NCBI RefSeq assembly: GCF_900163715.1
Contig: NZ_FWFF01000014.1
Span: forward strand, 1 to 64,000
From: Brevibacterium yomogidense
GTDB taxonomy: Bacteria; Actinomycetota; Actinomycetes; Actinomycetales; Brevibacteriaceae
Length of the DNA stretch: 64,000 nt
Direction: 5' to 3'
Shown here: piece after piece, positions 1 through 7,012 of the stretch
Position numbering within the stretch: position 1 is the first letter of the stretch
Layout of the letters: each line of letters begins with the position of its first letter
Notes under the pieces: model-generated
The model's database searches: none
The model's input: only the letters and a program-made list of their open reading frames with translations
What the model was told of the DNA's origin: nothing
Position numbers and translations under genes: made by a program

Positions 1-52
1 CGAGATTAGCGAGTGTCTCGTGGGCTCGGTGATGTGTATGTATAAGAGACAG
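1..52. other. Untrimmed Illumina Nextera P7/index/adapter sequence
   Basis: Bases 1-6 match the end of the P7 oligo (CGAGAT). Bases 7-14 (TAGCGAGT) sit where the i7 index belongs, and its reverse complement ACTCGCTA is, as I recall, Nextera index N716. Bases 15-29 match the read-2 adapter GTCTCGTGGGCTCGG, and bases 30-52 match the mosaic end with one A-to-T change and a 4-nt TGTA insertion. This is synthetic library sequence left at a contig end; genuine DNA begins at about 53. Confidence 0.95.
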
Positions 53-160
53 GACTGCAGCGGGGGCGGGATGAGTGGGGAATCCGCGCCGTGGGGTGTG
101 TGTTGACGGGACACGAGGCGCGGAGCATGACGCGTTCAGGGTGAAGGAGGAGACGATCCG
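53..160 (+). promoter_or_regulatory. Upstream region of the DsbA-like gene
   Basis: This is the first genuine sequence of the contig. A TTGACG hexamer at 103-108 could be a -35 element, but the hexamer about 17 bp further on (CATGAC) is a poor -10. A strong Shine-Dalgarno AAGGAGG lies at about 144-150, ten bases before the ATG. What lay upstream of 53 is unknown. Confidence 0.35.
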
Positions 161-895
161 ATGGTGGTTGAAGCTGCAGGGACTGATGGTGCTGTGAAGC
201 AGAGCGGTGGGCGACGTGTCCGTATCGACGTCTGGACTGACCTCGTCTGCCCGTGGTGCTATGTCGGTCAGGGACGGCTGGACCGGGCGATCGCAGAAGA
301 AGGGGTCGACGTGGAGCTCGTCGTCCATTCCTTCGAGCTCGACCCCAGTTCGCCTCATGCCCACGACGACGGCACTGCGCCGGGCGGGGCGGCGCCGTCG
401 AACATCGACCACCTGGTCAGCTCGAAGGGCATGCCGCGGGAGCAGGTCGTCGCGATGGAGGAGCGGATCGGCGGTATGGCCGCAGAGCTCGACATGCCCT
501 ACGCACAGGAGAGGCCCATGGCGAACACGCGAACACTGCATCGCGTGGTGCAGACGGTCGCCGCGACGGTCGACGAGGCAGCGGCCGCCGCGATGTTCAA
601 CCAGATCCAGGGAAGCTACTTCGCTGGGACCTTCGATCCGTTCGACACCGATGCGCTCGTGCGGAGGGCAGTCGAGTCCGGAGCGCCCGAGGACGCGGTG
701 CGGGCCGCAGTGGCAGGCGAATCAGCTGAGGCGGACGAGGCGGTGGAAGCCGACATCGCACGCGCGCGTTCGCTGGGCGCGCAGGGCGTGCCCTTCATGG
801 TGTTCGACAATCGTGTCGCGGCTCCCGGAGCGATGGACGTCGCGACCTACCGGCGGGCGCTTCGGCAGCTCGCAGACGGGGAGGAGGTCGCATGA
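161..895 (+). CDS. DsbA family (FrnE-like) thiol oxidoreductase
   Basis: A 244-residue cytoplasmic thioredoxin-fold protein of the FrnE/2-hydroxychromene-2-carboxylate isomerase type. A CPWC redox motif is at residues 30-33, directly after the first beta strand, and the cis-proline loop GVPFMVF is at about 209-215. Between them lies the helical insertion typical of this family. There is no signal peptide, so it probably acts on cytoplasmic disulfides; FrnE relatives are linked to oxidative stress or polyketide chemistry, but no substrate can be named here. The ATG follows a strong AAGGAGG. The stop overlaps the next start by ATGA, so the small acidic protein downstream is translationally coupled. 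Confidence 0.88.
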   Translation: MVVEAAGTDGAVKQSGGRRVRIDVWTDLVCPWCYVGQGRLDRAIAEEGVDVELVVHSFELDPSSPHAHDDGTAPGGAAPSNIDHLVSSKGMPREQVVAMEERIGGMAAELDMPYAQERPMANTRTLHRVVQTVAATVDEAAAAAMFNQIQGSYFAGTFDPFDTDALVRRAVESGAPEDAVRAAVAGESAEADEAVEADIARARSLGAQGVPFMVFDNRVAAPGAMDVATYRRALRQLADGEEVA

Positions 896-1152
896 GCGAC
901 GACGAGGCGACGAAGGACGAGGCGACGAAGGACGGCGGCGTGCAGCCTGACAGCGACGGCTCGCAGACTCAGGAGCCCGATGCGGCAGACGCCGTGGCCT
1001 CGGGCGAAGGTGCCGGCGTGGAGCCCGGAGGCGGCGAGCAGGCAGACGTCGACGCGGAGCAGGCGTCCGCAGGCGAGGGGATGCTGAGCCTGGACGACCT
1101 GCTGGACGGTGCACAGGGCACGAGCTGCTCGATCGACGGCACCTGCGACTGA
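892..1152 (+). CDS. Small acidic hypothetical protein with C-terminal cysteine pair
   Basis: An 86-residue, highly acidic, low-complexity protein rich in Asp, Glu, Ala and Gly that I do not recognise. It opens with a perfect peptide repeat (DEATKDEATKD) produced by a 15-bp tandem DNA duplication near 903-932. The only hydrophobic patch is MLSLDDLLDG, followed by a tail with two cysteines (TSCSIDGTCD), the only cysteines in the protein. It starts within the stop codon of the DsbA-like gene (ATGA overlap). The coupling suggests, as inference only, that the paired cysteines could be a partner or substrate of that oxidoreductase, or a metal or thiol sensor. Confidence 0.65.
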   Translation: MSDDEATKDEATKDGGVQPDSDGSQTQEPDAADAVASGEGAGVEPGGGEQADVDAEQASAGEGMLSLDDLLDGAQGTSCSIDGTCD

Positions 1153-1157
1153 GGCGC

Positions 1158-2084
1158 TCAGCGGAACGCGTCCACCACTGCCTGCTCGATCCGATCGGAG
1201 AGCTGTGAGGTGGCTCCGGTCCGTGTGCTGATCCACGACTCGACGCGCAGGTCGGAGTCGACGACCTGCGCGATCCGCACCCGTGGGTCGTCCCCTTCGC
1301 GTGCGCGAGCCACGGATAGCGGCGCGAGCGAGACGCAGAGACCTGCCGCGACGGCGTCCAGCGCAGATCGCCAGGTGCGCGTCCGATACGTGAGGGCAGG
1401 GGTGAAGCCCACTTCCCCGCACAGCGCTCGCACGGTGTCGTGGAGTCGCGGAGACGCGCTGCGGCGGAAGACGGCGAAGGGCAGTCCGGCGCAGTCGGCG
1501 AGGCGCTGCGGGGAGGATGCGGTACCCGCAGTGCTGCCCACCGGTCGGAGCGCGGCAGTGGGCTGTGTCGGGACGACGAGCGCGAAGGGCGCTGCGGTGA
1601 GACGGGTCGACGTCACGTCGGGCCCGTCGGCCGGCGCGTTCCCGCACGCGAAGTCGACGCGGCCTTCCCGCAGGGCGGTGAAGGATTCGGCGCTGGAGAG
1701 CTCCTCGACGATGACGCGAAGGTCGGGCAGCTCCTCCGCGAGGCCGGCGATCGCGTCGAGCAGGCCCTGTTCCAGGACCGTCGCAGTGGACCCGATCGTC
1801 ACGACACCGGCCTGACCTGAGGCCAGCACGGCGGAGGCCGAGGCGAACCGATCAGCGCTGGTGAGGACCGCCTCGGCCTCGGGCAGCAGAGTCTCGCCCT
1901 CATGGGTGAGGGCAGTGCGCGGAGTCCGGCTGAACAGCGACACCCCCAGCTGCTTCTCCAGTCGCCTGATCTCTGCGCTGAGGCCCGGCTGCGAGATGTG
2001 GAGCAGCACCGCTGCGCGACCGAAGTGCAGGGTCTCCGCGAGCACGGTGAAGTATCGGAGGCGGCGGAGGTCGACATCTTTCAT
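1158..2084 (-). CDS. LysR family transcriptional regulator
   Basis: A 308-residue LysR-type regulator. An N-terminal winged helix-turn-helix (about residues 4-62, with SQPGLSAEIRRLEKQLGV as the recognition segment) precedes a periplasmic-binding-protein-like effector domain from about residue 92. It is divergent from the AidB-like acyl-CoA dehydrogenase and CoA-transferase genes, so it most likely controls them; the effector is probably an acyl-CoA or carboxylic acid, by inference. Its ATG has no convincing Shine-Dalgarno. It converges with the small acidic gene at 892-1152 with only 5 bp between them. Confidence 0.9.
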   Translation of the reverse strand: MKDVDLRRLRYFTVLAETLHFGRAAVLLHISQPGLSAEIRRLEKQLGVSLFSRTPRTALTHEGETLLPEAEAVLTSADRFASASAVLASGQAGVVTIGSTATVLEQGLLDAIAGLAEELPDLRVIVEELSSAESFTALREGRVDFACGNAPADGPDVTSTRLTAAPFALVVPTQPTAALRPVGSTAGTASSPQRLADCAGLPFAVFRRSASPRLHDTVRALCGEVGFTPALTYRTRTWRSALDAVAAGLCVSLAPLSVARAREGDDPRVRIAQVVDSDLRVESWISTRTGATSQLSDRIEQAVVDAFR

Positions 2085-2206
2085 AATGGGAGGTTATCGC
2101 GTCGTCGCATTCTGCTGTTGGACGGTTATCGACGGTCTTCCTACCCTGAGGACAGCGACTCCGGCGAAGACCGGTGAGAGACGTGATCCGATCGAAGGAG
2201 ATCCCC
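2085..2206. promoter_or_regulatory. Divergent LysR/acyl-CoA dehydrogenase promoter region
   Basis: For the rightward gene a TTGGAC -35 (2118-2123) and TACCCT -10 (2142-2147) are spaced by 18 bp. GGTTATCG occurs twice (2092-2099 and 2124-2131), the second copy inside the promoter spacer, which is a plausible regulator contact. A strong GAAGGAG (2194-2200) fixes the downstream ATG at 2207 rather than the in-frame GTG at 2174. Confidence 0.5.
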
Positions 2207-4042
2207 ATGACCGCAGAAGCAGGCTCGCGCGCGCCGGACGCGCCCGCTTGGCCCGTTCCGGACAGCCACGGCATCGACCGCGTGGCCGACGACAAGAGCC
2301 TGCAGGCCCTCCTGCCGCTCTACCTCGACGACGACCTGCGGAGTCACCTCGCGCCCGTGCTCGCCGAACTGGGTCCGCGGCTGGGCGGAGAGATGGACGA
2401 TTGGGCGCATCAGGCGGATGTGAACCCGCCCGTCCTCCACCACCGCACGCGGCAGGGGCGCGATCACCAGTGGATCGAGGTCCATCCCGCGTACCGGGAG
2501 CTGCAGAAGGTCGCATTCGAGGACCTGGGCATGCACGCGATGAGCCACACGCCGGTGCTGGGCTGGGACAAGCCCATGCCGCCGCTCGTGAAGTACATGT
2601 TCTTCTACCTCTTCGCGCAGGCTGAGTTCGGCCTCGAATGCCCCGTCTCGATGACGGATGCGCTCACTCGCACGCTGCGGAAGTTCGGCGACCAGGAGCT
2701 CATCGACCGTTATCTGCCCACCCTGACGTCGACGTCGCTCGAGACGCTGACCCAGGGGGCGATGTTCATGACGGAGCAGGACGCCGGCTCCGACGTCGGG
2801 CGTGCGACGACGATCGCGCGCGACAACGGCGACGGGTCCTGGGCGCTGACGGGCGAGAAGTGGTTCTGCTCCAACGCGGACGCGGAGGTCACGATGATCC
2901 TCGCCCGTCCGGAGGGCGCGCAGCCGGGCATCAAGGGGATCGGCCTCTTCCTGCTGCCGCAGACCCTGCCCGACGGGACGCGGAACAGCTATCGGATCGT
3001 CCGCCTCAAGGACAAGCTCGGGACCAGGTCCATGCCGTCGGGTGAGGTGAGCCTGGACGGAGCGACCGCCTACCTCGTCGGCGATGTCGGCCAGGGCTTC
3101 AAGCAGATGGCGGACATGGTGAATTCCTCCCGTCTGTCGAATGCCGTGCGGTCCGCCGGCATGATGCGCCGGGCGTTCGGGGAGTCGCGGTTCGTGTGCC
3201 TCGAGCGCGAGGCGTTCGGCACGCGTCTCATCGATCTGCCGCTGCAGCGGCGCCAGCTGGCCAAGCTGCTGGTGCCCGCCGAGCAGGGCCTCAGCATGTC
3301 CTTCCACACCGCGCGCGTGTTCGAGCGCGCCGATGCGGGAGACGACGAGGCTGCGGCGGTGCTGCGCATACTCACGCCGATCATCAAGCTGCGCACGACG
3401 CGGGAGGCCCGGAAGGTGACTGCGGACGCGATGGAGGTGCGCGGCGGCGTCGGCTACATCGAGGAGTACGGCGACGCCCGGACGTTCCGCGATGCCCAGC
3501 TGGGGTCGATCTGGGAGGGGACGTCGAACATCGTCGCCCTGGACGTGGTCCGTGCTGCGCACCGGTCGTCCGCGCTCAAGCCGCTCATGGGGTACCTGGG
3601 CGAGCTCATCGCAGAGGTCGGGGGCCGGGCTGCGCCCATGGATGCTTCGCAGGCCGCCGCGCCTGAGGCCGCGGTCCGTGACGAGGCCTTCGCACCTCTC
3701 GCTGCGGAACTGGACCGGCTCTCCGGCGAGCTGCTCCACGCTCTGGAGGCGCTGGGCGACAAAGCGAAGGAGGCACAGACTCGCCAGATCGCGACGGCCC
3801 TGTACTGCCTCTGCTCTGCAGTCTTCCTCGCCTGGGAAGGGGTCCGGATCGGTGACCGAGACGGCGACTTCAGCCGTGTGGTCCTCGCTGCAATGGTGGT
3901 CCGCCACCGCCTGCAGCCCCAGGACCCGCTGGCGGTCGTGGAGGATCCGGCGGAGCTGCTGAAGGACCTCATCCTCCAGGAGTCGGTGTCCGAGGCTCGT
4001 GCAGTGGACTACATCGGCCTGGCGCTGGGAAGGAAAGCATGA
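2207..4042 (+). CDS. AidB-like acyl-CoA dehydrogenase
   Basis: A 611-residue flavoprotein of the acyl-CoA dehydrogenase superfamily, closest in pattern to AidB and its isovaleryl-CoA-dehydrogenase-like relatives. The flavin and substrate motif MTEQDAGSDVG is at about 188-198, LTGEKWFCSNA follows, the AidB-type RLKDKLGTRSMPSGEV is at about 266-281, and the C-terminal SIWEGTSNIVALDVVRA is at about 434-450. A long amino-terminal region (about 1-90) and an extra C-terminal helical region make it longer than the usual 380-residue enzymes, as in AidB. The ATG was chosen because of GAAGGAG 6 bp upstream. Its stop overlaps the CoA-transferase start (ATGA), implying a joint acyl-CoA pathway rather than a DNA-repair role. 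Confidence 0.88.
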   Translation: MTAEAGSRAPDAPAWPVPDSHGIDRVADDKSLQALLPLYLDDDLRSHLAPVLAELGPRLGGEMDDWAHQADVNPPVLHHRTRQGRDHQWIEVHPAYRELQKVAFEDLGMHAMSHTPVLGWDKPMPPLVKYMFFYLFAQAEFGLECPVSMTDALTRTLRKFGDQELIDRYLPTLTSTSLETLTQGAMFMTEQDAGSDVGRATTIARDNGDGSWALTGEKWFCSNADAEVTMILARPEGAQPGIKGIGLFLLPQTLPDGTRNSYRIVRLKDKLGTRSMPSGEVSLDGATAYLVGDVGQGFKQMADMVNSSRLSNAVRSAGMMRRAFGESRFVCLEREAFGTRLIDLPLQRRQLAKLLVPAEQGLSMSFHTARVFERADAGDDEAAAVLRILTPIIKLRTTREARKVTADAMEVRGGVGYIEEYGDARTFRDAQLGSIWEGTSNIVALDVVRAAHRSSALKPLMGYLGELIAEVGGRAAPMDASQAAAPEAAVRDEAFAPLAAELDRLSGELLHALEALGDKAKEAQTRQIATALYCLCSAVFLAWEGVRIGDRDGDFSRVVLAAMVVRHRLQPQDPLAVVEDPAELLKDLILQESVSEARAVDYIGLALGRKA

Positions 4043-5229
4043 CGGGCGAGAGGATCTCGAACGGTGAGGCGACCGGGGCCTCGGCGACGGGAAGTCTTGG
4101 CGGGATCACGGTCGTCGATCTGTCCCGTGTGCTGGGCGGACCGTACGCCACGCAGATCCTGGGCGACCACGGCGCGCACGTGGTGAAGATCGAGCCGCCC
4201 CAAGGCGACGAGACCCGCGCGTGGGGCCCGCCCTTCTACCGGGACGACATCGCCTGGTACTACGCGGGTGTGAACAGGAACAAGGAGGTCCGCACGCTGG
4301 ACCTGCGCACCGACGCGGGGCAGGCACAGCTGCGCGTCCTGCTGGCGGACGCGGATGTGCTCGTCGAGAACTTCAAGCCCGGCACGCTCGAGAAGTGGGG
4401 TCTCGGATACGACGCTCTGAGCGTCGACTTCCCCCGCCTGGTCCACTGCTCCGTCACCGGATTCGGAGAGGACGGGCCCCTGGGCGGCATGCCGGGCTAT
4501 GACGCCGTCGCGCAGGCGATGAGCGGACTTATGAGCGTGAATGGGACGCCGGAGACCGGTCCCACGCGGATCGGGATGCCGGCTGTGGACATGATCACGG
4601 GGCTCAACGCGGTCAACGGGATCATGATGGCGCTGTGGGAGCGGAGTGTCTCGGGGCGCGGCCAGCGGGTGGAGACCACGCTGTTCGACTGCGCGCTGTC
4701 CGTCATGCATCCGCACATGCCCAACCTCTTCGGCACGGGGAGGCCGGCTGCGCGGACCGGGAACGACCATCCGAACATCGCGCCGTACTCCACGTACGCG
4801 ACGGGGGAGGGCGACCTCTTCATCGCGGTGGGCAACGACCGGCAGTTCGCGCGTCTGTGTGAGCGGATCGGAGTGCCGCAGGTGGTGGAGGATGCGCGGT
4901 TCGCGACGAACGCGGATCGCAGTGTCCATCGGGAGGAGCTGCGGGCTGAGCTGGAGGCTGCGATGCTCGCGTTCGAGGCAGTGGCGCTGGGGGAGGCGCT
5001 GATGGCCGACGGCGTGCCTGCGGGGCCGATCCTCGATTCTGCCCAGGCCGCCGCGCATCCGCATACGGCGCACCGCGAGATGATCATCGAGATGGACGGC
5101 GGGTACCGCGGCGTCGCCTCACCGGTGAAGCTGTCGCGAACGCCTGCGACCTACAGGATCAGCCCCGGAGGCGCCGACGCGGTGGATCAGGTGCAGACGA
5201 CGGCCGATCAGCCGCTGATGAGTGACTGA
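4039..5229 (+). CDS. CaiB/BaiF family (class III) CoA-transferase
   Basis: A 396-residue class III CoA-transferase that moves CoA between carboxylic acids. The N-terminal segment LGGPYATQILGDHGAHVVKIE, interrupted by nothing unusual, and NRNKEVRTLDL are characteristic. The catalytic aspartate is expected in GMPGYDAVAQAMSG, at about residue 155. Translation is coupled to the preceding acyl-CoA dehydrogenase. The likely logic is activation of an acid by CoA transfer followed by alpha,beta-dehydrogenation; the substrate (branched-chain, dicarboxylic or carnitine-like) cannot be read from sequence. Confidence 0.9.
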   Translation: MTGERISNGEATGASATGSLGGITVVDLSRVLGGPYATQILGDHGAHVVKIEPPQGDETRAWGPPFYRDDIAWYYAGVNRNKEVRTLDLRTDAGQAQLRVLLADADVLVENFKPGTLEKWGLGYDALSVDFPRLVHCSVTGFGEDGPLGGMPGYDAVAQAMSGLMSVNGTPETGPTRIGMPAVDMITGLNAVNGIMMALWERSVSGRGQRVETTLFDCALSVMHPHMPNLFGTGRPAARTGNDHPNIAPYSTYATGEGDLFIAVGNDRQFARLCERIGVPQVVEDARFATNADRSVHREELRAELEAAMLAFEAVALGEALMADGVPAGPILDSAQAAAHPHTAHREMIIEMDGGYRGVASPVKLSRTPATYRISPGGADAVDQVQTTADQPLMSD

Positions 5230-5247
5230 GGCCACACGAACGTCGAC

Positions 5248-5287
5248 TTGGCGACCGCTCCGCGCGGCAGTAATATGGAGCGGTCGC
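5248..5287 (+). promoter_or_regulatory. tRNA-Ala promoter embedded in an 11-bp inverted repeat
   Basis: TTGGCG (5248-5253), a 17-bp spacer and TAATAT (5271-5276) form the clearest vegetative promoter in the window, 46 bp before the tRNA. GCGACCGCTCC (5251-5261) and its exact complement GGAGCGGTCGC (5277-5287) flank the -10 element with a 15-bp gap. A related CGGTCGCC recurs at 5301-5308. Confidence 0.75.
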
Positions 5288-5321
5288 CTGCAGGCGGCGG
5301 CGGTCGCCCCCGGGTGGCTGC

Positions 5322-5394
5322 GGGGCTATAGCTCAGTTGGTAGAGCGCTTCGTTCGCAATGAAGAGGTCAGGGGTTCGAATCCCCTTAGCTCCA
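5322..5394 (+). tRNA. tRNA-Ala (anticodon CGC)
   Basis: A 73-nt cloverleaf. The acceptor stem GGGGCTA pairs with TAGCTCC and includes the G3-U70 wobble that identifies alanine tRNAs. The D-arm GCTC/GAGC, an anticodon stem CTTCG/TGAAG with loop TTCGCAA (anticodon CGC, reading GCG), and the T-arm with loop TTCGAAT all fold. The discriminator is A and the CCA tail is not encoded. GCG-rich codon use in the window fits a dedicated CGC isoacceptor. Confidence 0.97.
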
Positions 5395-5400
5395 CAGACG

Positions 5401-5447
5401 GTCCTGGGTCGCGACATCGTTTCCGGTGTCGCGACCCAGGACTTTTT
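5401..5447 (+). terminator. Rho-independent terminator of tRNA-Ala
   Basis: GTCCTGGGTCGCGACA (5401-5416) pairs perfectly with TGTCGCGACCCAGGAC (5427-5442), with a 10-nt loop, followed by TTTTT at 5443-5447. It starts 7 bp after the tRNA. Confidence 0.95.
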
Positions 5448-5486
5448 CGTGGGTCGTTGCAGAATCGCCACACGGCACAGCTCCGC

Positions 5487-5508
5487 CGGTAGGCGCGGGA
5501 GCCTACCG
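5487..5508 (+). promoter_or_regulatory. Hairpin just upstream of the DUF4349 start codon
   Basis: CGGTAGGC (5487-5494) and GCCTACCG (5501-5508) form a perfect 8-bp stem with a GCGGGA loop, ending 8 bp before the ATG. No Shine-Dalgarno is visible, so the hairpin occupies the place where one would be expected. Confidence 0.5.
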
Positions 5509-5516
5509 TCATCGGT

Positions 5517-6509
5517 ATGAGACGAATCATCGCCCCGCTTGTCCTCGGTCTCGGCCTCATTCTGGTCGGTTGTGATTCATCGTCCCAAAGGGCAGGCGAC
5601 GCAGGGGCTCCGGATTACTCCGCGGGTTCAGAGGACGCGCAGCGCAGTACGGCGCAGGACTCGGACATCGAGGAACCCCGAGACTCGGAACCCCGGGACT
5701 CGGAGAGTGCCCGGCAGGTCATCTCCGCAGGTGATATGCGGGTGATCACTGACAACCCTGCCGAGGCGGCCAACGGCGTCGTCGAGCACGGCGAGTCTCG
5801 TGGCGGGTATGTGGAGAGCCGCGAGGAACGGGTCGACCATGACGGAGAAGCCGCCGTGGACATCGCACTGCGCGTCCCCGCTGACCAGTTCGATAAGCTC
5901 ATGACCGACGTCGATGGGAGCGGCGAGGTCGTGCATCGGAGTCAGAGTGCAGAGGATGTGGCAGGTGCGGTGCGTGACCTCGATTCGCGGATCGGTGCAC
6001 TGGAAGTGTCCACCGAGCGCCTGGAGGACATCATGGGCGAGGCAGACACCAGCGCTGATCTGCTCGAGGCTGAAGCCGCACTGAGCGAGCGGCAGGGTGA
6101 GCTGGAGGAGCTCGTCGCCCAGCGCGAAGATCTGGACGACCAGGTGTCGATGTCCACCCTCCGGGTCGAACTCCGCTCAACGGACCGCGCGGATGATTCG
6201 GGCGGCATCGCGGACTGGTTCCTCGACGTCTGGAATGCCCTGCTGAACTCGGCAGGCGGGTTGGTGATCGTACTCGCAGCACTCCTTCCGTGGGTGGTTG
6301 TGATCGGCATTCCCGCTTACCTGATCACCCGCTGGCTGATTCGCAGGAGCGGGCGCGGGAGTAGTTCTCGCAGAGTACTGGGGGCAGGGGCTGAGGACCT
6401 GCAGACTACAGGCGGAGGTGCTGTGACGGACGCGCCGGACTCATACAGAGCCGCCGCAGGTGCTGTGGACGGCGAGGAAGACTCCAGCGGTATGGGGCCG
6501 CGCAGCTGA
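5517..6509 (+). CDS. DUF4349 domain lipoprotein
   Basis: A 330-residue predicted membrane-anchored lipoprotein. A lipobox signal peptide (LILVGC, Cys19) opens the protein and is followed by a disordered acidic segment with EPRDSEPRDSES repeats. A DUF4349-like domain with a long coiled-coil segment (about 145-220, rich in Glu and Leu) comes next, then one transmembrane helix near 245-270 with a basic stop-transfer (RWLIRRSGRG) and a cytoplasmic tail. The function of DUF4349 is unknown; envelope association is all that can be said. It stands alone, converging with the VOC gene. Confidence 0.8.
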   Translation: MRRIIAPLVLGLGLILVGCDSSSQRAGDAGAPDYSAGSEDAQRSTAQDSDIEEPRDSEPRDSESARQVISAGDMRVITDNPAEAANGVVEHGESRGGYVESREERVDHDGEAAVDIALRVPADQFDKLMTDVDGSGEVVHRSQSAEDVAGAVRDLDSRIGALEVSTERLEDIMGEADTSADLLEAEAALSERQGELEELVAQREDLDDQVSMSTLRVELRSTDRADDSGGIADWFLDVWNALLNSAGGLVIVLAALLPWVVVIGIPAYLITRWLIRRSGRGSSSRRVLGAGAEDLQTTGGGAVTDAPDSYRAAAGAVDGEEDSSGMGPRS

Positions 6510-6520
6510 ACCGCGCGCGG

Positions 6521-6919
6521 TCACTTCTCATGCTGCGCGGCCCAGTGCGGGCTCTGGATGAGACCGATGAGGTTGCCGAACGGATCGCTGACGGATGCCG
6601 ACCACCAGCCCTCGCCGCGTTGGATGACCGGGTCGAATGCGGTGGCGCCCAGGCCGATCAGACGATTGAACGATGCGTGGATGTCGTCGACGTGCAGATG
6701 GATGAGAGCGCCGCCGGGTGATTCCAGCGCAGGCCGGAACCGCGCGTCCATCAGCGCGAATTCGTCGTCGTCATCGCCGAAGCGCCACTCGGCGTACTGC
6801 ACTGGCCCCTCTTCGGGGCGAGTGAAGTACGGCGCCGAATCGAAGATGACGGCGTACCAGTCGATCGCCGCCGCCATGTCATCGGCGACGAGGTTGAGGT
6901 TGGCCAGTCCACGGAACAT
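6521..6919 (-). CDS. VOC family (glyoxalase/bleomycin-resistance fold) protein
   Basis: A 132-residue single VOC domain protein: MFRGLANLNLVADDM, then WYAVIF, and a C-terminal WWSASVSDPFGNLIGLIQ strand-loop typical of glyoxalase-like proteins. The start at 6919 is preferred over the upstream ATG at 6973 because AAGGAGAG lies just upstream and because the palindromic operator lies inside the longer version. It is divergent from a WYL regulator, a frequent pairing in actinobacteria. The substrate is unknown. Confidence 0.85.
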   Translation of the reverse strand: MFRGLANLNLVADDMAAAIDWYAVIFDSAPYFTRPEEGPVQYAEWRFGDDDDEFALMDARFRPALESPGGALIHLHVDDIHASFNRLIGLGATAFDPVIQRGEGWWSASVSDPFGNLIGLIQSPHWAAQHEK

Positions 6920-6959
6920 GATCTCTCCTTTGAAGCGGGTTGATTCTTCTAGACTGGAC

Positions 6960-6990
6960 GGTGAAGTGATCATCTACTGATCACTTCACC
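6960..6990. promoter_or_regulatory. Perfect 13-bp inverted repeat operator
   Basis: GGTGAAGTGATCA (6960-6972) and TGATCACTTCACC (6978-6990) are exact complements separated by 5 bp (TCTAC). The repeat sits midway between the divergent VOC and WYL-regulator genes and is the probable binding site of the WYL regulator for both. Confidence 0.85.
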
Positions 6991-7012
6991 GATCCGATCG
7001 AGGGAGACCGGA

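Noticed and set aside
2174-2206. Upstream GTG start for the acyl-CoA dehydrogenase
   Set aside because: The ATG at 2207 has GAAGGAG at the right distance; the added residues encode the ribosome site itself.
2141-3907. A 588-codon open frame on the minus strand
   Set aside because: Antisense shadow of the AidB-like dehydrogenase; no recognisable domain and no ribosome site.
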